Below the pieces are notes generated by a model, which had not been told where the DNA came from, did not search any database, and worked only from the letters and a program-made list of their open reading frames with translations. The translations under genes were made by a program, and so were the position numbers. A stretch of 64,000 nt of DNA from Allorhodoferax sp032337135. GTDB taxonomy: Bacteria > Pseudomonadota > Gammaproteobacteria > Burkholderiales > Burkholderiaceae_C. The stretch lies in the NCBI RefSeq assembly GCF_032337135.1, contig NZ_JAVXZZ010000003.1, positions 462,010-526,009 on the forward strand, read 5' to 3'. Below, in pieces: positions 25,751-34,195 of the stretch (the first letter of the stretch is position 1; every line of letters starts with the position of its first letter).

Positions 25751-25784
25751 AAAAGCCCCGAAGAGTGATCTTCGGGGCTTTTTG
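25751..25784 (+). terminator. Rho-independent terminator after hbd
   Basis: AAGCCCCGAAG pairs with CTTCGGGGCTT around a 6-base loop and is followed by TTT. A-rich on the other side, so it may be bidirectional. Confidence 0.9.
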
Positions 25785-25800
25785 CTTGCCTTTTTGGCCT

Positions 25801-25849
25801 CTAGCCCGCACAGAATATGCGCAGGAAGCTATCAATTGCGTAGCGAATC
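25801..25849 (+). repeat. 49-bp dispersed repeat, copy 2
   Basis: Same 49-bp length and layout as copy 1 (CTAGCCC start, TGCGCAGGAAGCTA middle, TAGCGAATC end), somewhat diverged. Its last two bases overlap the TGA stop of the minus-strand symporter gene (25848-25850), again placing the element at a gene 3' end. Confidence 0.75.
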
Positions 25850-27356
25850 AGGCCTTGGCAGTCTGCAGGCCACCCTTGGTGGCATGGGTGCCTTCGTAGT
25901 GAGGCGGGTGGCCGGTGTGGTTGGGGATGTACTGCGGCAGCAGCGAGCCTGCCAGCATGCCCGCCAGGGCGGCCAGCACACCAGCCAGCTGTTGGGGGAA
26001 CATCTCGGCCAGCGCCTGGAGTTCACCGTTCACTATGACAGAGCCATTCATCACCAGCAGCCACACGCCAATGCCCAAGGCCACGGACAGCAGGGCGCCC
26101 TGGGTGGTGGCACGCTTCCAGTACAGGCCGAACACCAGCGGAATGAAGGCACCCACCAGCGGCACCTGGTAGGCGCCAGACACCATGTCGTAGATCGAGG
26201 TCCCCTGCATGGTGATGGCGTACACCAGCACGCAGGCGGTGAACACCAGCACCGTGACGCGCATGGCCTTGAGGGTGGCGGCATCGCTCATGCCGGGGCG
26301 CAGGTTGCGCAACACGTTTTCCACGAAGGTGGTCGAAGGCGCCAGCAGCGTGGCCGAGGCGGTGGACATGATGGCGGAGAGCAGGGCGCCGAAGAAGGCA
26401 ATCTGCAGCCCCAGCGGCATGCGCTCCATCACCAGGGTGGGCAGGATCTTCTGCGGGTCATCCGCCAGCATGGCCTGGGTGGCTTCGGGCATGATCAGCA
26501 CGGCAGCGGTGACGATGAACATGGGCACGAAGGCAAAGCCGAGGTACAGCACGCCACCGATCACGGGGCCGATCTGGGCGGTCTTGGCGTCCTTGGACGA
26601 CATCACGCGCTGGAACACGTCCTGTTGCGGGATGGAGCCCAGCATCATGGTGATGGCGGAGGCAATGAAGAACATCCAGTCCTTGCTGGATGCGTCTTTC
26701 GGGAAGAACTGGAACTTGCCGTTGCTGGCCGCGTACTCCACCACTTTGCCCGTGCCGCCGGCCAGGTCGGCCGCGTACCAGGCGATGGCGATCAGGCCCA
26801 CGCCGATCACGATCATCTGGATGAAGTCGGTCAGGGCCACCGACCACATGCCGCCATAGAGCGTGTAGACCAGCACCACGGCCGTGCCGATGCACATGCC
26901 CAGGGTCATGGAGATGGCACCTTGCGACAGCATGGTGAAGACCAGGCCCAGCGCGGTGATCTGCGCCGCCACCCAGCCCAGGTAGCTGAACAGGATGATC
27001 AGCGAGCAGATGGCTTCCATGGCACGGCCGAAACGCAGGCGGTAGTAGTCACCCAGGGTGATGAGGTTCTTCTGGTAGAGGCGGTAGGCAAAGAAGAGAC
27101 CCACGAACACTAAGCACAGCGAGGCACCAAATGGGTCTTCCACCACGCCGCCCATGCCTTCGTTGACGAAGCGGGCCGAAATGCCCAGCACGGTCTCCGA
27201 ACCGAACCAGGTGGCGAAGGTGGTGGCAATCACCACGGCCAAAGGCAGGCTGCGCCCCGCCACGGCGTAGTCCGCGGTGTTGTGCACGCGGGTGGCTGCG
27301 TAAAGACCGATCCCGATGGAAACCAACAGGTACAAAACAATGAAACCGACCAACAT
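25848..27356 (-). CDS. Sodium:solute symporter family transporter
   Basis: 502 aa with about 13 hydrophobic helices. The SSS-family signature region is present (ATTFATWFGSETVLGISA in TM2, DYYRLRFGRAMEAICSLIILF, TDFIQMIVIGVGLIAIAW). The substrate cannot be read from sequence; solutes of this family include proline, pantothenate, acetate and sugars. CTGGAG precedes the ATG at 27356; the frame extends upstream without support. It lies downstream of an aldehyde dehydrogenase on the same strand, separated by a terminator, so the two are adjacent but may be separately transcribed. Confidence 0.9.
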   Translation of the reverse strand: MLVGFIVLYLLVSIGIGLYAATRVHNTADYAVAGRSLPLAVVIATTFATWFGSETVLGISARFVNEGMGGVVEDPFGASLCLVFVGLFFAYRLYQKNLITLGDYYRLRFGRAMEAICSLIILFSYLGWVAAQITALGLVFTMLSQGAISMTLGMCIGTAVVLVYTLYGGMWSVALTDFIQMIVIGVGLIAIAWYAADLAGGTGKVVEYAASNGKFQFFPKDASSKDWMFFIASAITMMLGSIPQQDVFQRVMSSKDAKTAQIGPVIGGVLYLGFAFVPMFIVTAAVLIMPEATQAMLADDPQKILPTLVMERMPLGLQIAFFGALLSAIMSTASATLLAPSTTFVENVLRNLRPGMSDAATLKAMRVTVLVFTACVLVYAITMQGTSIYDMVSGAYQVPLVGAFIPLVFGLYWKRATTQGALLSVALGIGVWLLVMNGSVIVNGELQALAEMFPQQLAGVLAALAGMLAGSLLPQYIPNHTGHPPHYEGTHATKGGLQTAKA

Positions 27357-27471
27357 GGTCCAGAACTCCAGGTAGTGATTGAAAAGGTTTTGGCACAGCG
27401 CGGCCCCGCCGCGCAGGCGACGGGGGCTGAACCGCTGCTGTGCGGTAGGTATCCCTTGCGTGGGCTGGCAA

Positions 27472-27498
27472 CAAAAAACCGACGGATGTCGGTTTTTC
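27472..27498 (-). terminator. Rho-independent terminator after the aldehyde dehydrogenase
   Basis: AAAAACCGAC and GTCGGTTTTT pair around GGAT. The structure is symmetrical with A and T runs, so it works in either direction. It sits 10 nt past the minus-strand stop at 27508. Confidence 0.9.
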
Positions 27499-27507
27499 GG
27501 GGGGCTG

Positions 27508-28932
27508 TTAGCCCGGCAGTTGCAGGGACTTGATCTCGATGAACTCGTGCATGCCGAAGTCGCCCCACTCGCGGCCGTTGCCCGACTGCTTGTAGCCACC
27601 CAGGGGGGCGTCGTAGTTGAAGTCACCGCCATTCACATAGCAGCCACCGGTGCGGATGCGGCGCGCAATCTTCACCGCGTCGGCCACGGAGCCGGCCCAC
27701 ACGCCCGAGGACAGGCCGTAGATGGAGTCGTTGGCAATGTCCACGGCCTCGTCCAGCGTGCTGTAGGGAATCATGCAGATCACCGGGCCGAAGATCTCTT
27801 CCTGGGCGATGGTCATCTTGTTGTGCACGTCGCGGAAGATGGTAGGGCGCACATAGGCACCACCGGTGATGCCTTCGGGCAGCTCCACGCCACCGGTCAC
27901 CAGCTTGGCGCCTTCGGCCAGGCCCTTCTCGATGTACTTGACCACGGTGTTGCGCTGGCCCATGGAGCTCATGGGGCCCATGTAGGTGGACTCGTCGGTG
28001 GGGTCGCCCACCTTCAGGCTCTCGGCCACGCGCTTGGCGATGACCACGGCCTCTTCGTAGCGGCTGGCAGGCACCAGCATGCGCGACAGGCAGATGCAGG
28101 TCTGGCCGGAGTTGATCATCACGTCTTCCACACCGAACTTCACAGCGGCTTCCAGCGGCGCGTCTTCGGTGATGATGTAGGGGCTCTTTCCACCCAGTTC
28201 CAGGCACACACGCTTGACCGTGTCGGCCGACATCTTCTGGATACGCGCACCTGTGGCGGTGGAGCCGGTGAAGGACACCATGTCAGCTTCCGGGTGGGTG
28301 ACCATCAGGTCGCCCAGCACGCTGCCCTTGCCGGTAAGCAGGTTGAACACGCCCTTGGGCAGGCCGATGCTCTCGACCACTTCGGCAAAGATCAGGCCCT
28401 GCAGCGGGGTAATCGACGCTTCCTTGATGACCATGGTGCAACCTGCAGCCAGGGCCGGAGCCACCTTGCCGACCAACTGGTACAGCGGGTAGTTCCAGGG
28501 GGTGATGAAGGAGCACACGCCCACCGGCTCACGCACGATGACCGAGTTGTTGACCTTGGTTTCCTCTTCCATGAAGGCGGCGCGGTCGGCGAATTTCTTG
28601 AACGCCACCACACAGTTCACCTGGATGATGCGTGACTTGGCAATGGGGCAGCCCATGGAAGCGGAGATGGCCTGGGCCATGTCTTCCTTCCGTGCTTCCA
28701 TGGCGTGGTAGAGCTTCATGATCCACTCGGCGCGTTCCTTGGCGCTGGTCTGCGACCAGGTCTTGAAGGCTTCGCGGGCGGCGGCAAAGGCGCGATCCAC
28801 GTCGGTGGCATCGGCGTTGCAGACCTCGGCAATGGGCTGCTCGGTGGCAGGGTTCACCACGGTGGTGAAACCGGTGCCGTGGGGGGTAACCCACTCGCCA
28901 TTGATGAACAGTTTTTCGTATTTCTTGACCAT
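27508..28932 (-). CDS. NAD(P)-dependent aldehyde dehydrogenase
   Basis: 474-aa ALDH-superfamily enzyme. Cofactor motif FITPWNYPLYQL with VIKEAS, Gly-rich turn SFTGSTATG, catalytic Glu in LELGGKSPYII, catalytic Cys in NSGQTCICLSRML, and EEIFGPVICMIPY near the C-terminus. The substrate aldehyde is undetermined; the neighbouring symporter suggests uptake and oxidation of a shared compound. Start at 28932 with GAGGCAG upstream. A dyad (ATTGAA, TTGG, TTCAAT) lies 19-34 bp upstream of the ATG. Confidence 0.92.
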   Translation of the reverse strand: MVKKYEKLFINGEWVTPHGTGFTTVVNPATEQPIAEVCNADATDVDRAFAAAREAFKTWSQTSAKERAEWIMKLYHAMEARKEDMAQAISASMGCPIAKSRIIQVNCVVAFKKFADRAAFMEEETKVNNSVIVREPVGVCSFITPWNYPLYQLVGKVAPALAAGCTMVIKEASITPLQGLIFAEVVESIGLPKGVFNLLTGKGSVLGDLMVTHPEADMVSFTGSTATGARIQKMSADTVKRVCLELGGKSPYIITEDAPLEAAVKFGVEDVMINSGQTCICLSRMLVPASRYEEAVVIAKRVAESLKVGDPTDESTYMGPMSSMGQRNTVVKYIEKGLAEGAKLVTGGVELPEGITGGAYVRPTIFRDVHNKMTIAQEEIFGPVICMIPYSTLDEAVDIANDSIYGLSSGVWAGSVADAVKIARRIRTGGCYVNGGDFNYDAPLGGYKQSGNGREWGDFGMHEFIEIKSLQLPG

Positions 28933-28950
28933 GGTCTGCCTCGTTATGGG

Positions 28951-28966
28951 ATTGAATTGGTTCAAT
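28951..28966. promoter_or_regulatory. Inverted repeat upstream of the aldehyde dehydrogenase
   Basis: ATTGAA and TTCAAT flank TTGG, a perfect six-base dyad 19-34 bp before the ATG at 28932 in an AT-rich patch. A TetR- or LysR-type operator is plausible. No regulator gene is adjacent. Confidence 0.35.
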
Positions 28967-29105
28967 TATCCAAACAAAGATGCTTGGTTAATGGTGCCAC
29001 CTGGTTCGCGCGCGGGGGTCCGCTGAGCGGTGTGGGGTCGAATATCCCCAGCATATGCCGCCTGTTGGCCTGATGCGCCCAAACAGCATGGGGTCAGGGC
29101 GGCAC

Positions 29106-30188
29106 TCAGAAGCGGACTTGGCGTTGGGGGGGGATCGCCGCCGCGTCGCTGTGCTCCTGGTATTGCTCGCGGATGGCCAGCATGTCCGGCAAGGCCTTTT
29201 GGAATGCCTGCAGGAGATCCGGATCGAAGTGGCTGCCAGCCCCTTCCATGATGGTGGCTACCGCGCGCTCGATGGGCCAGGCCTGCTTGTAGGGACGGGC
29301 CGACGTCAGTGCGTCGAACACATCGGCCAGGGCCACGATATGCCCTTCCCGGGGGATTTCCCGGCCCCTGAGCCCTTGCGGGTAGCCGCTGCCATCCCAT
29401 TTCTCGTGGTGTGTCAGGGCCACGGTACGGGCGATCTGCAGCAGCTCGTCGGGGTGGTCGCCCAGGATTTCCGCGCCAATGGCGGCATGCTGTTGCATCA
29501 GGCGCCATTCCTCCGTGTCGAGCCGGCCGGGCTTGAGCAGCACATAGTCAGGCACGCCGATCTTGCCGATGTCGTGCATGGGGGCAGCCAGGAACAGCAG
29601 CTCGGCCTGCCGGGCATCCAGCCCGGCCGCCAAGGCAATGAGCCGGGAAAAGTGCGACATGCGAATCACATGGCGGCCGGTTTCGTTGTCGCGGAATTCA
29701 GCCGCTCTGCCCAGACGGCGGATGATCTCGAGCCGCGTCGCCTGCAATTCCCGGGTTCGGACGTCCACACGGCGCTCCAGGTCACGCGTCTGGTCGTACA
29801 GGGCCAGGTGGGTGCGCACCCGGGCCAGCACCACCGACGGCCGGAATGGTTTGGTGATGTAGTCCTCGGCCCCCAGGCTCAGGCCTTTTTCCTCGTCTTC
29901 CTGGGTTTCCATGGAAGTGACGAACATGATGGGAATGTTGCGCCGGTGCGGCAGTGCCTTGATGCGCCGACATACCTCGTAGCCATCGAGGTCCGGCATC
30001 ATCACGTCCAGCAGGATCAGGTCGGGGGGGGTGTCCGACTCCACGATCTTGAGCGCCCGCTCGCCCCCGGTCGCAACACGGACTTTGTAGTGCGGAGCCA
30101 GGATGGCGCGCAGCAGGTCGATGTTCTCCGGCATGTCATCGACGATGAGCATGGTGTAGGAGGGCGGCTGCGTCTCGTAGTCGTTCAT
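29106..30188 (-). CDS. Response regulator with HD-GYP output
   Basis: 360 aa. An N-terminal receiver domain (LIVDDMPEN; phospho-Asp in LILLDVMMPDLDG; Lys in DYITKPF) and a short coiled coil lead to an HD-GYP phosphodiesterase with intact AAPMHDIGKIGVPD and HHEKWDGSGYPQGL. HD-GYP enzymes hydrolyse c-di-GMP to pGpG or GMP. The ATG overlaps the stop of the hybrid kinase (ATGA at 30185-30188), so the two are translated together and are probably a phosphorelay pair. Confidence 0.93.
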   Translation of the reverse strand: MNDYETQPPSYTMLIVDDMPENIDLLRAILAPHYKVRVATGGERALKIVESDTPPDLILLDVMMPDLDGYEVCRRIKALPHRRNIPIMFVTSMETQEDEEKGLSLGAEDYITKPFRPSVVLARVRTHLALYDQTRDLERRVDVRTRELQATRLEIIRRLGRAAEFRDNETGRHVIRMSHFSRLIALAAGLDARQAELLFLAAPMHDIGKIGVPDYVLLKPGRLDTEEWRLMQQHAAIGAEILGDHPDELLQIARTVALTHHEKWDGSGYPQGLRGREIPREGHIVALADVFDALTSARPYKQAWPIERAVATIMEGAGSHFDPDLLQAFQKALPDMLAIREQYQEHSDAAAIPPQRQVRF

Positions 30189-33100
30189 GGTGGGGGTGAT
30201 TTCGTTCCCAAGGCCAGGCGCAGGCTCTCGAGGGCGGCCTGGGCGGAATCGAAGTCGTATCGGCGCACCTGCTGCGCAATGCGTTGCCAGCAGACCTGCA
30301 ACTCTGTGGGTAGGCGCGACATGGCGCTGTCCAGGTCCGCCACCAGCGTGTCGGCATCGGCGTCATCGTTCTGCAGCGCGTCGTGCAAGCGTTCCATCGC
30401 CACCACCAGGGGAAGACGCTCTTCGGCAGGCATGTCCTCCAGTGTGGCATAAGCCATCGGGTTGGAGGTGCTTGAGGCTTCGCCCAGGGCAGGACGCAGG
30501 GCTTCGAGCAGCTGCTGCATATCCAGCGTGAGTTGCAGGATCTCTGGGTCTCCGGCCTGGATGGGCGTGGGCATGGCGAGGCAGGACTCGGCCTGGCGTG
30601 CCGATGATTCGAGCGCGGACGCGCCAAGGTTGGCGGCCAGTCCCTTGACCGAATGGGCAAACCGACGTGCCTCGGCTTGTTGTCCTTGGTTCAGCATCCG
30701 GTGCAGCGGCTCAGCCCCTTGGCTGTAGGCGTCGACGAAGCGGCTGGCCAGCTTGTGGTAGTGCCCCCAATGGCCGCCCAGGCGTGACAGCGCTGTCGCA
30801 GTATCGAGCAGGGTGATGCCCTCGAAAGCCGCTGCCATGGGGTGAATCCCCGGTTCCGGGGGCGGTTCCTGTGTGGCCGCATGCGCTGCGCGCTGCGGCG
30901 CATCGGTTTCCGGGGCGATCCAGCGCGCCAGGCTGCTGAGCAGTTGGTGCACATCGATGGGCTTCGAGATGTGGTCGTTCATGCCCACTGCGAGGCACTT
31001 CTCCCGGTCACCTGCCATGGCGTTGGCGGTCATGGCCAGAATCGGCAGGGAGGCCCCCTGGGGCAGCGCCCGTATGCGCCGCGTAGCCTCGAACCCGTCC
31101 ATCACGGGCATTTGCCAGTCCATCAGTACGGCATCGAAAGTCTCGGCCTGCACCCGCTCCACGGCCTGCAACCCGTCGGCAGCCACCGTGACAATCATGC
31201 CGAGCTCCTGCAAGATGTCGACCGCAAGCTCCTGGTTGACCTCGTTGTCCTCGACCAGCAGGACGCGCTTGCCCGACAGGTGGTGGAAACGCTGCTCGTT
31301 CTGCTGCGTCCAGGCCGACAGCAACTGGCGCTGGCCGCCACCGGACAGCGTCTGCACAATCGCATCGACCAATGCAGAAGGGTTGACCGGTTTTTCCAGG
31401 ATGCCGTCAATGCGCACTCCCTGGGCCTCCTGCAGCAGGTCGTCGCGGCTGTAGGCGGTGACCATGATCGTGGCCAGTGTCTCCGAGATCGACTCGTCGG
31501 ATTGGATGCGGCGCAGGGCGTCTATCCCGTTGATGTCGGGCATCTGCCAATCCATGAGCACAACGTGAAAGGGGCGTGCGGCCTGCTGCGCTGCACTGAG
31601 CAATTGAAACGCTGCGGGTGCACTCGCGGCCGTGTGGGCTTCCATGTGCACCGATTCGAGGATGCTGCGCATGATCTCGCGTGCACTGCTGTTGTCGTCC
31701 ACCACCAGCACCCGCTTGCCACGCAGGTTAACGGCCTGGGCCAGCGGCGCGCGCTCAGTGCCGTCTTGCAGACCGACAATGGCCGTGAAGCTGAAACAGC
31801 TTCCCTTGCCGGGTGCGCTGTCCACCCAGATGCGCCCGCCCATCAGCGAGACGAGTTTCTTGCAGATGGTCAGCCCCAGGCCTGTGCCTCCGAATTGCCG
31901 TGTGGTCGAGGAGTCCGCCTGCGTGAATGCAGTGAATAGCCGGTCGATCTGCATTTGCGACAGGCCGATGCCGGTGTCGCTGACCTCGAACAGCAACTCG
32001 GCCGATTCCGCGCTGCGGCTGCGGCAGCGCACGTGCACCCGTACCTCGCCGGCCGGAGTGAACTTGATGGCGTTGTTGACCAGGTTGAGCAACACTTGCC
32101 CGAGCCGGAACTCATCAGTAACCAGGTCGCTGGGAACGTCCGGGTCCAGGTCGAACAGCAGCTCCAGGCCCTTTTCCTGTGCCTTGAGCATGGTCATGGA
32201 TGACAGGTTGCTCAATACCGAATTGAGCGAACACGCTCTCGACTCCAGGCTGAGCTTGCCCGCTTCGATCTTCGAGAAGTCCAGGATGTCATTGATCAGG
32301 TGCAGCAAGCTGTTGCCGGCCTGCTGCACCTTTTCGATGTAGTTGCGTTGCTTGGGGCTCAGTTCCGTGCGCAAGGCCAGGCCGGACATGCCAATGATGG
32401 CATTCATGGGGGTACGGATCTCGTGGCTCATGTTGGCCAGGAACTCGCTCTTGGCCTGGCTGGCCTGCTCCGCCGCCTGGCGCGCTGCCAGCGACTGGGC
32501 CTGACTGCTTTGCAGGCTTTGGCTCATGGAGCCCAAGGCTTCGAGAAGTTGCCCGGTTTCATCGGGGGGTTGCCGTGCTGGGCGAAAACTCAGGTCACCC
32601 TGCGCCACCTGCTTGGCGATCTCCACGGCCCGGGTCAGCGGGCGACTGATGCTGACGCGGATCAGGTTGGCAATGCCTACGCACAGCAGCAAAGCCAGCA
32701 GGAGGATACCGAACAACCAGGCTTGATTGATCCGCACCTGCTGGTCGGCCCAGGCCTTGTAGCGCCGTTCGTTTTCCTGGGCCAGGGCGACCAGTTCGGT
32801 GACGGCAACGCGATGGAGTTCGAATTCCCGCGTCATTTCAGCCTGAGCCTGCGCCATGGAGGATCGATTCTGCTGGCGGATCGCTGGAAGCAGCCGGTTC
32901 CAGAACAGGGCGTAGAAACGTGCGGCATGTTCGTCGAGCGCGCCCGACAGTTGGGCTTGCAGTTCGGCGCTCAGGGTTTGCTGGGTCCACGCGTGGTGGC
33001 TTTGTCGGTAAGCCTGTTCGAGCGCGTGGAGGCGGTCGACATAGCCTTCACGCTCCACTGCTTCTGTCGCGGCAAGTACCTGCATGGCTACCAGGTAGGA

Positions 33101-33301
33101 CTCCACGATGTAGAGAGGCGGTGGCAGCACGTCCGAGACCAGGTCCTGGTTTTTCTCGAACAGCGTGAACACCGGGCCACCGACCCGAATTTCCTCCAGT
33201 ACGCGAAAGCTCAGGTAACCGTAGCTCGCGAAGCCAAGCGCCACCACCACGATCAGCAGTCGCAGGCGGGAAGCTAGTTTGAATTGGCGTAGTAATTCCA
33301 T
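30185..33301 (-). CDS. Hybrid histidine kinase with two receivers and Hpt
   Basis: 1038 aa. TM1 near the N-terminus (LRLLIVVVALGFASYGYLSF), a periplasmic helical sensor (about 30-210), TM2 (AWLFGILLLALLLCVGIANLI), HAMP, coiled coil, HisKA (NMSHEIRTPMNAIIG), HATPase (NLVNNAIKF, DTGIGLS, GTGLGL), receiver 1 (VLVVDDNSSA; LMDWQMPDING), receiver 2 (VLLVEDNEVNQ; LMDWQMPVMDG) and a C-terminal Hpt (FAHSVKGLAANLG). This is a full phosphorelay chassis similar to BarA-type kinases. The ATG at 33301 is used; upstream sequence of the frame is not membrane-like. The adjacent HD-GYP regulator is the likely output. Confidence 0.93.
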   Translation of the reverse strand: MELLRQFKLASRLRLLIVVVALGFASYGYLSFRVLEEIRVGGPVFTLFEKNQDLVSDVLPPPLYIVESYLVAMQVLAATEAVEREGYVDRLHALEQAYRQSHHAWTQQTLSAELQAQLSGALDEHAARFYALFWNRLLPAIRQQNRSSMAQAQAEMTREFELHRVAVTELVALAQENERRYKAWADQQVRINQAWLFGILLLALLLCVGIANLIRVSISRPLTRAVEIAKQVAQGDLSFRPARQPPDETGQLLEALGSMSQSLQSSQAQSLAARQAAEQASQAKSEFLANMSHEIRTPMNAIIGMSGLALRTELSPKQRNYIEKVQQAGNSLLHLINDILDFSKIEAGKLSLESRACSLNSVLSNLSSMTMLKAQEKGLELLFDLDPDVPSDLVTDEFRLGQVLLNLVNNAIKFTPAGEVRVHVRCRSRSAESAELLFEVSDTGIGLSQMQIDRLFTAFTQADSSTTRQFGGTGLGLTICKKLVSLMGGRIWVDSAPGKGSCFSFTAIVGLQDGTERAPLAQAVNLRGKRVLVVDDNSSAREIMRSILESVHMEAHTAASAPAAFQLLSAAQQAARPFHVVLMDWQMPDINGIDALRRIQSDESISETLATIMVTAYSRDDLLQEAQGVRIDGILEKPVNPSALVDAIVQTLSGGGQRQLLSAWTQQNEQRFHHLSGKRVLLVEDNEVNQELAVDILQELGMIVTVAADGLQAVERVQAETFDAVLMDWQMPVMDGFEATRRIRALPQGASLPILAMTANAMAGDREKCLAVGMNDHISKPIDVHQLLSSLARWIAPETDAPQRAAHAATQEPPPEPGIHPMAAAFEGITLLDTATALSRLGGHWGHYHKLASRFVDAYSQGAEPLHRMLNQGQQAEARRFAHSVKGLAANLGASALESSARQAESCLAMPTPIQAGDPEILQLTLDMQQLLEALRPALGEASSTSNPMAYATLEDMPAEERLPLVVAMERLHDALQNDDADADTLVADLDSAMSRLPTELQVCWQRIAQQVRRYDFDSAQAALESLRLALGTKSPPP

Positions 33302-33356
33302 GGGGAACCTAATACACAGGAATATAGCCAGCGCAGTTGCCCGCAGTGCTGCGTAT

Positions 33357-34160
33357 TTACCCGCGCCCTGGGTCTCGGATCCATCCCAACCCGCTGCTGG
33401 TGCCTCCGACCACTGCACCGCGCGCTGGGCGGTATTCGCAGCCGATCCAGCCATCCCATCCCAGCTTGTCGATCAACTGGAAGAGGTAGGGGTAGTGCAC
33501 CTCGCCCACATCCGGCTCATGCCGCTCGGGCACGCCGGCAATCTGGATGTGGCCGACATGGGCCGTGGGCAGGTACTGGCGCAGGCGGGTCGCGAGGTCG
33601 CCTTCCATGATTTGGCAGTGGTACAGGTCCAACTGCACTTGCACATTGGGCTCACCGATCTCGGCCAGCAATGCATGGGCATCTGCCTGCAGGTTCAGGA
33701 AGTAGCCCGGCATGTCACGGGTGTTGATGGGTTCGATCATCACCACTACGCCCTGCGCCGCCGCCATGCGGGCCGCCCGGCGCAGATTGGCGACATAGGT
33801 GGACCGAACTGCGGCGGCGCTTTGCCCGGCCGGCACGATGCCGGCCATCACGTGGATGCGCGGGCACTTCAGTGCCGCGGCATAGTCCAACGCCTGCTCC
33901 ATGCCATCCGCGAACTCCGCCTCGCGCCCGGGAACGCAGGCCAGGCCGCGCTCGCCCGCGGCCCAATCGCCGGGCGGAGCATTGAACAGCACCTGCTGCA
34001 GACCATGGGCTTCCAGTTGCTCTGCAATGTCGCCCGCCGCATAGTCGTAGGGAAACAGGTACTCCACGCCCGCAAAGCCGTCGGTCGCCGCGGCCCCAAA
34101 GCGTTGCAGAAACGGCAGCTCGGTGTAGAGCATGGAGAGGTTGGCGGCGAAACGGGGCAT
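33357..34160 (-). CDS. hyi: Hydroxypyruvate isomerase family TIM-barrel protein
   Basis: 267 aa, a xylose-isomerase-like TIM barrel. Typical Hyi/OtnI features: MPRFAANLSMLY start, VMIEPINTRDMPGYFL with metal-ligand Glu, QLDLYHCQIMEGDL with Asp and His, HIQIAGVPERHEPD, and GCEYRP. The enzymes isomerise hydroxypyruvate and tartronate semialdehyde or 2-oxo-tetronates. The start at 34160 gives the family-typical N-terminus. It is co-directional with the upstream sulfatase (35-nt gap) and could be in its operon, linking a sugar-acid product to central metabolism, but this is inference. Confidence 0.88.
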   Translation of the reverse strand: MPRFAANLSMLYTELPFLQRFGAAATDGFAGVEYLFPYDYAAGDIAEQLEAHGLQQVLFNAPPGDWAAGERGLACVPGREAEFADGMEQALDYAAALKCPRIHVMAGIVPAGQSAAAVRSTYVANLRRAARMAAAQGVVVMIEPINTRDMPGYFLNLQADAHALLAEIGEPNVQVQLDLYHCQIMEGDLATRLRQYLPTAHVGHIQIAGVPERHEPDVGEVHYPYLFQLIDKLGWDGWIGCEYRPARGAVVGGTSSGLGWIRDPGRG

Positions 34161-34195
34161 GGCGGGGGTGTCGTGGGCGGCTTTGGTTCCAAGGA

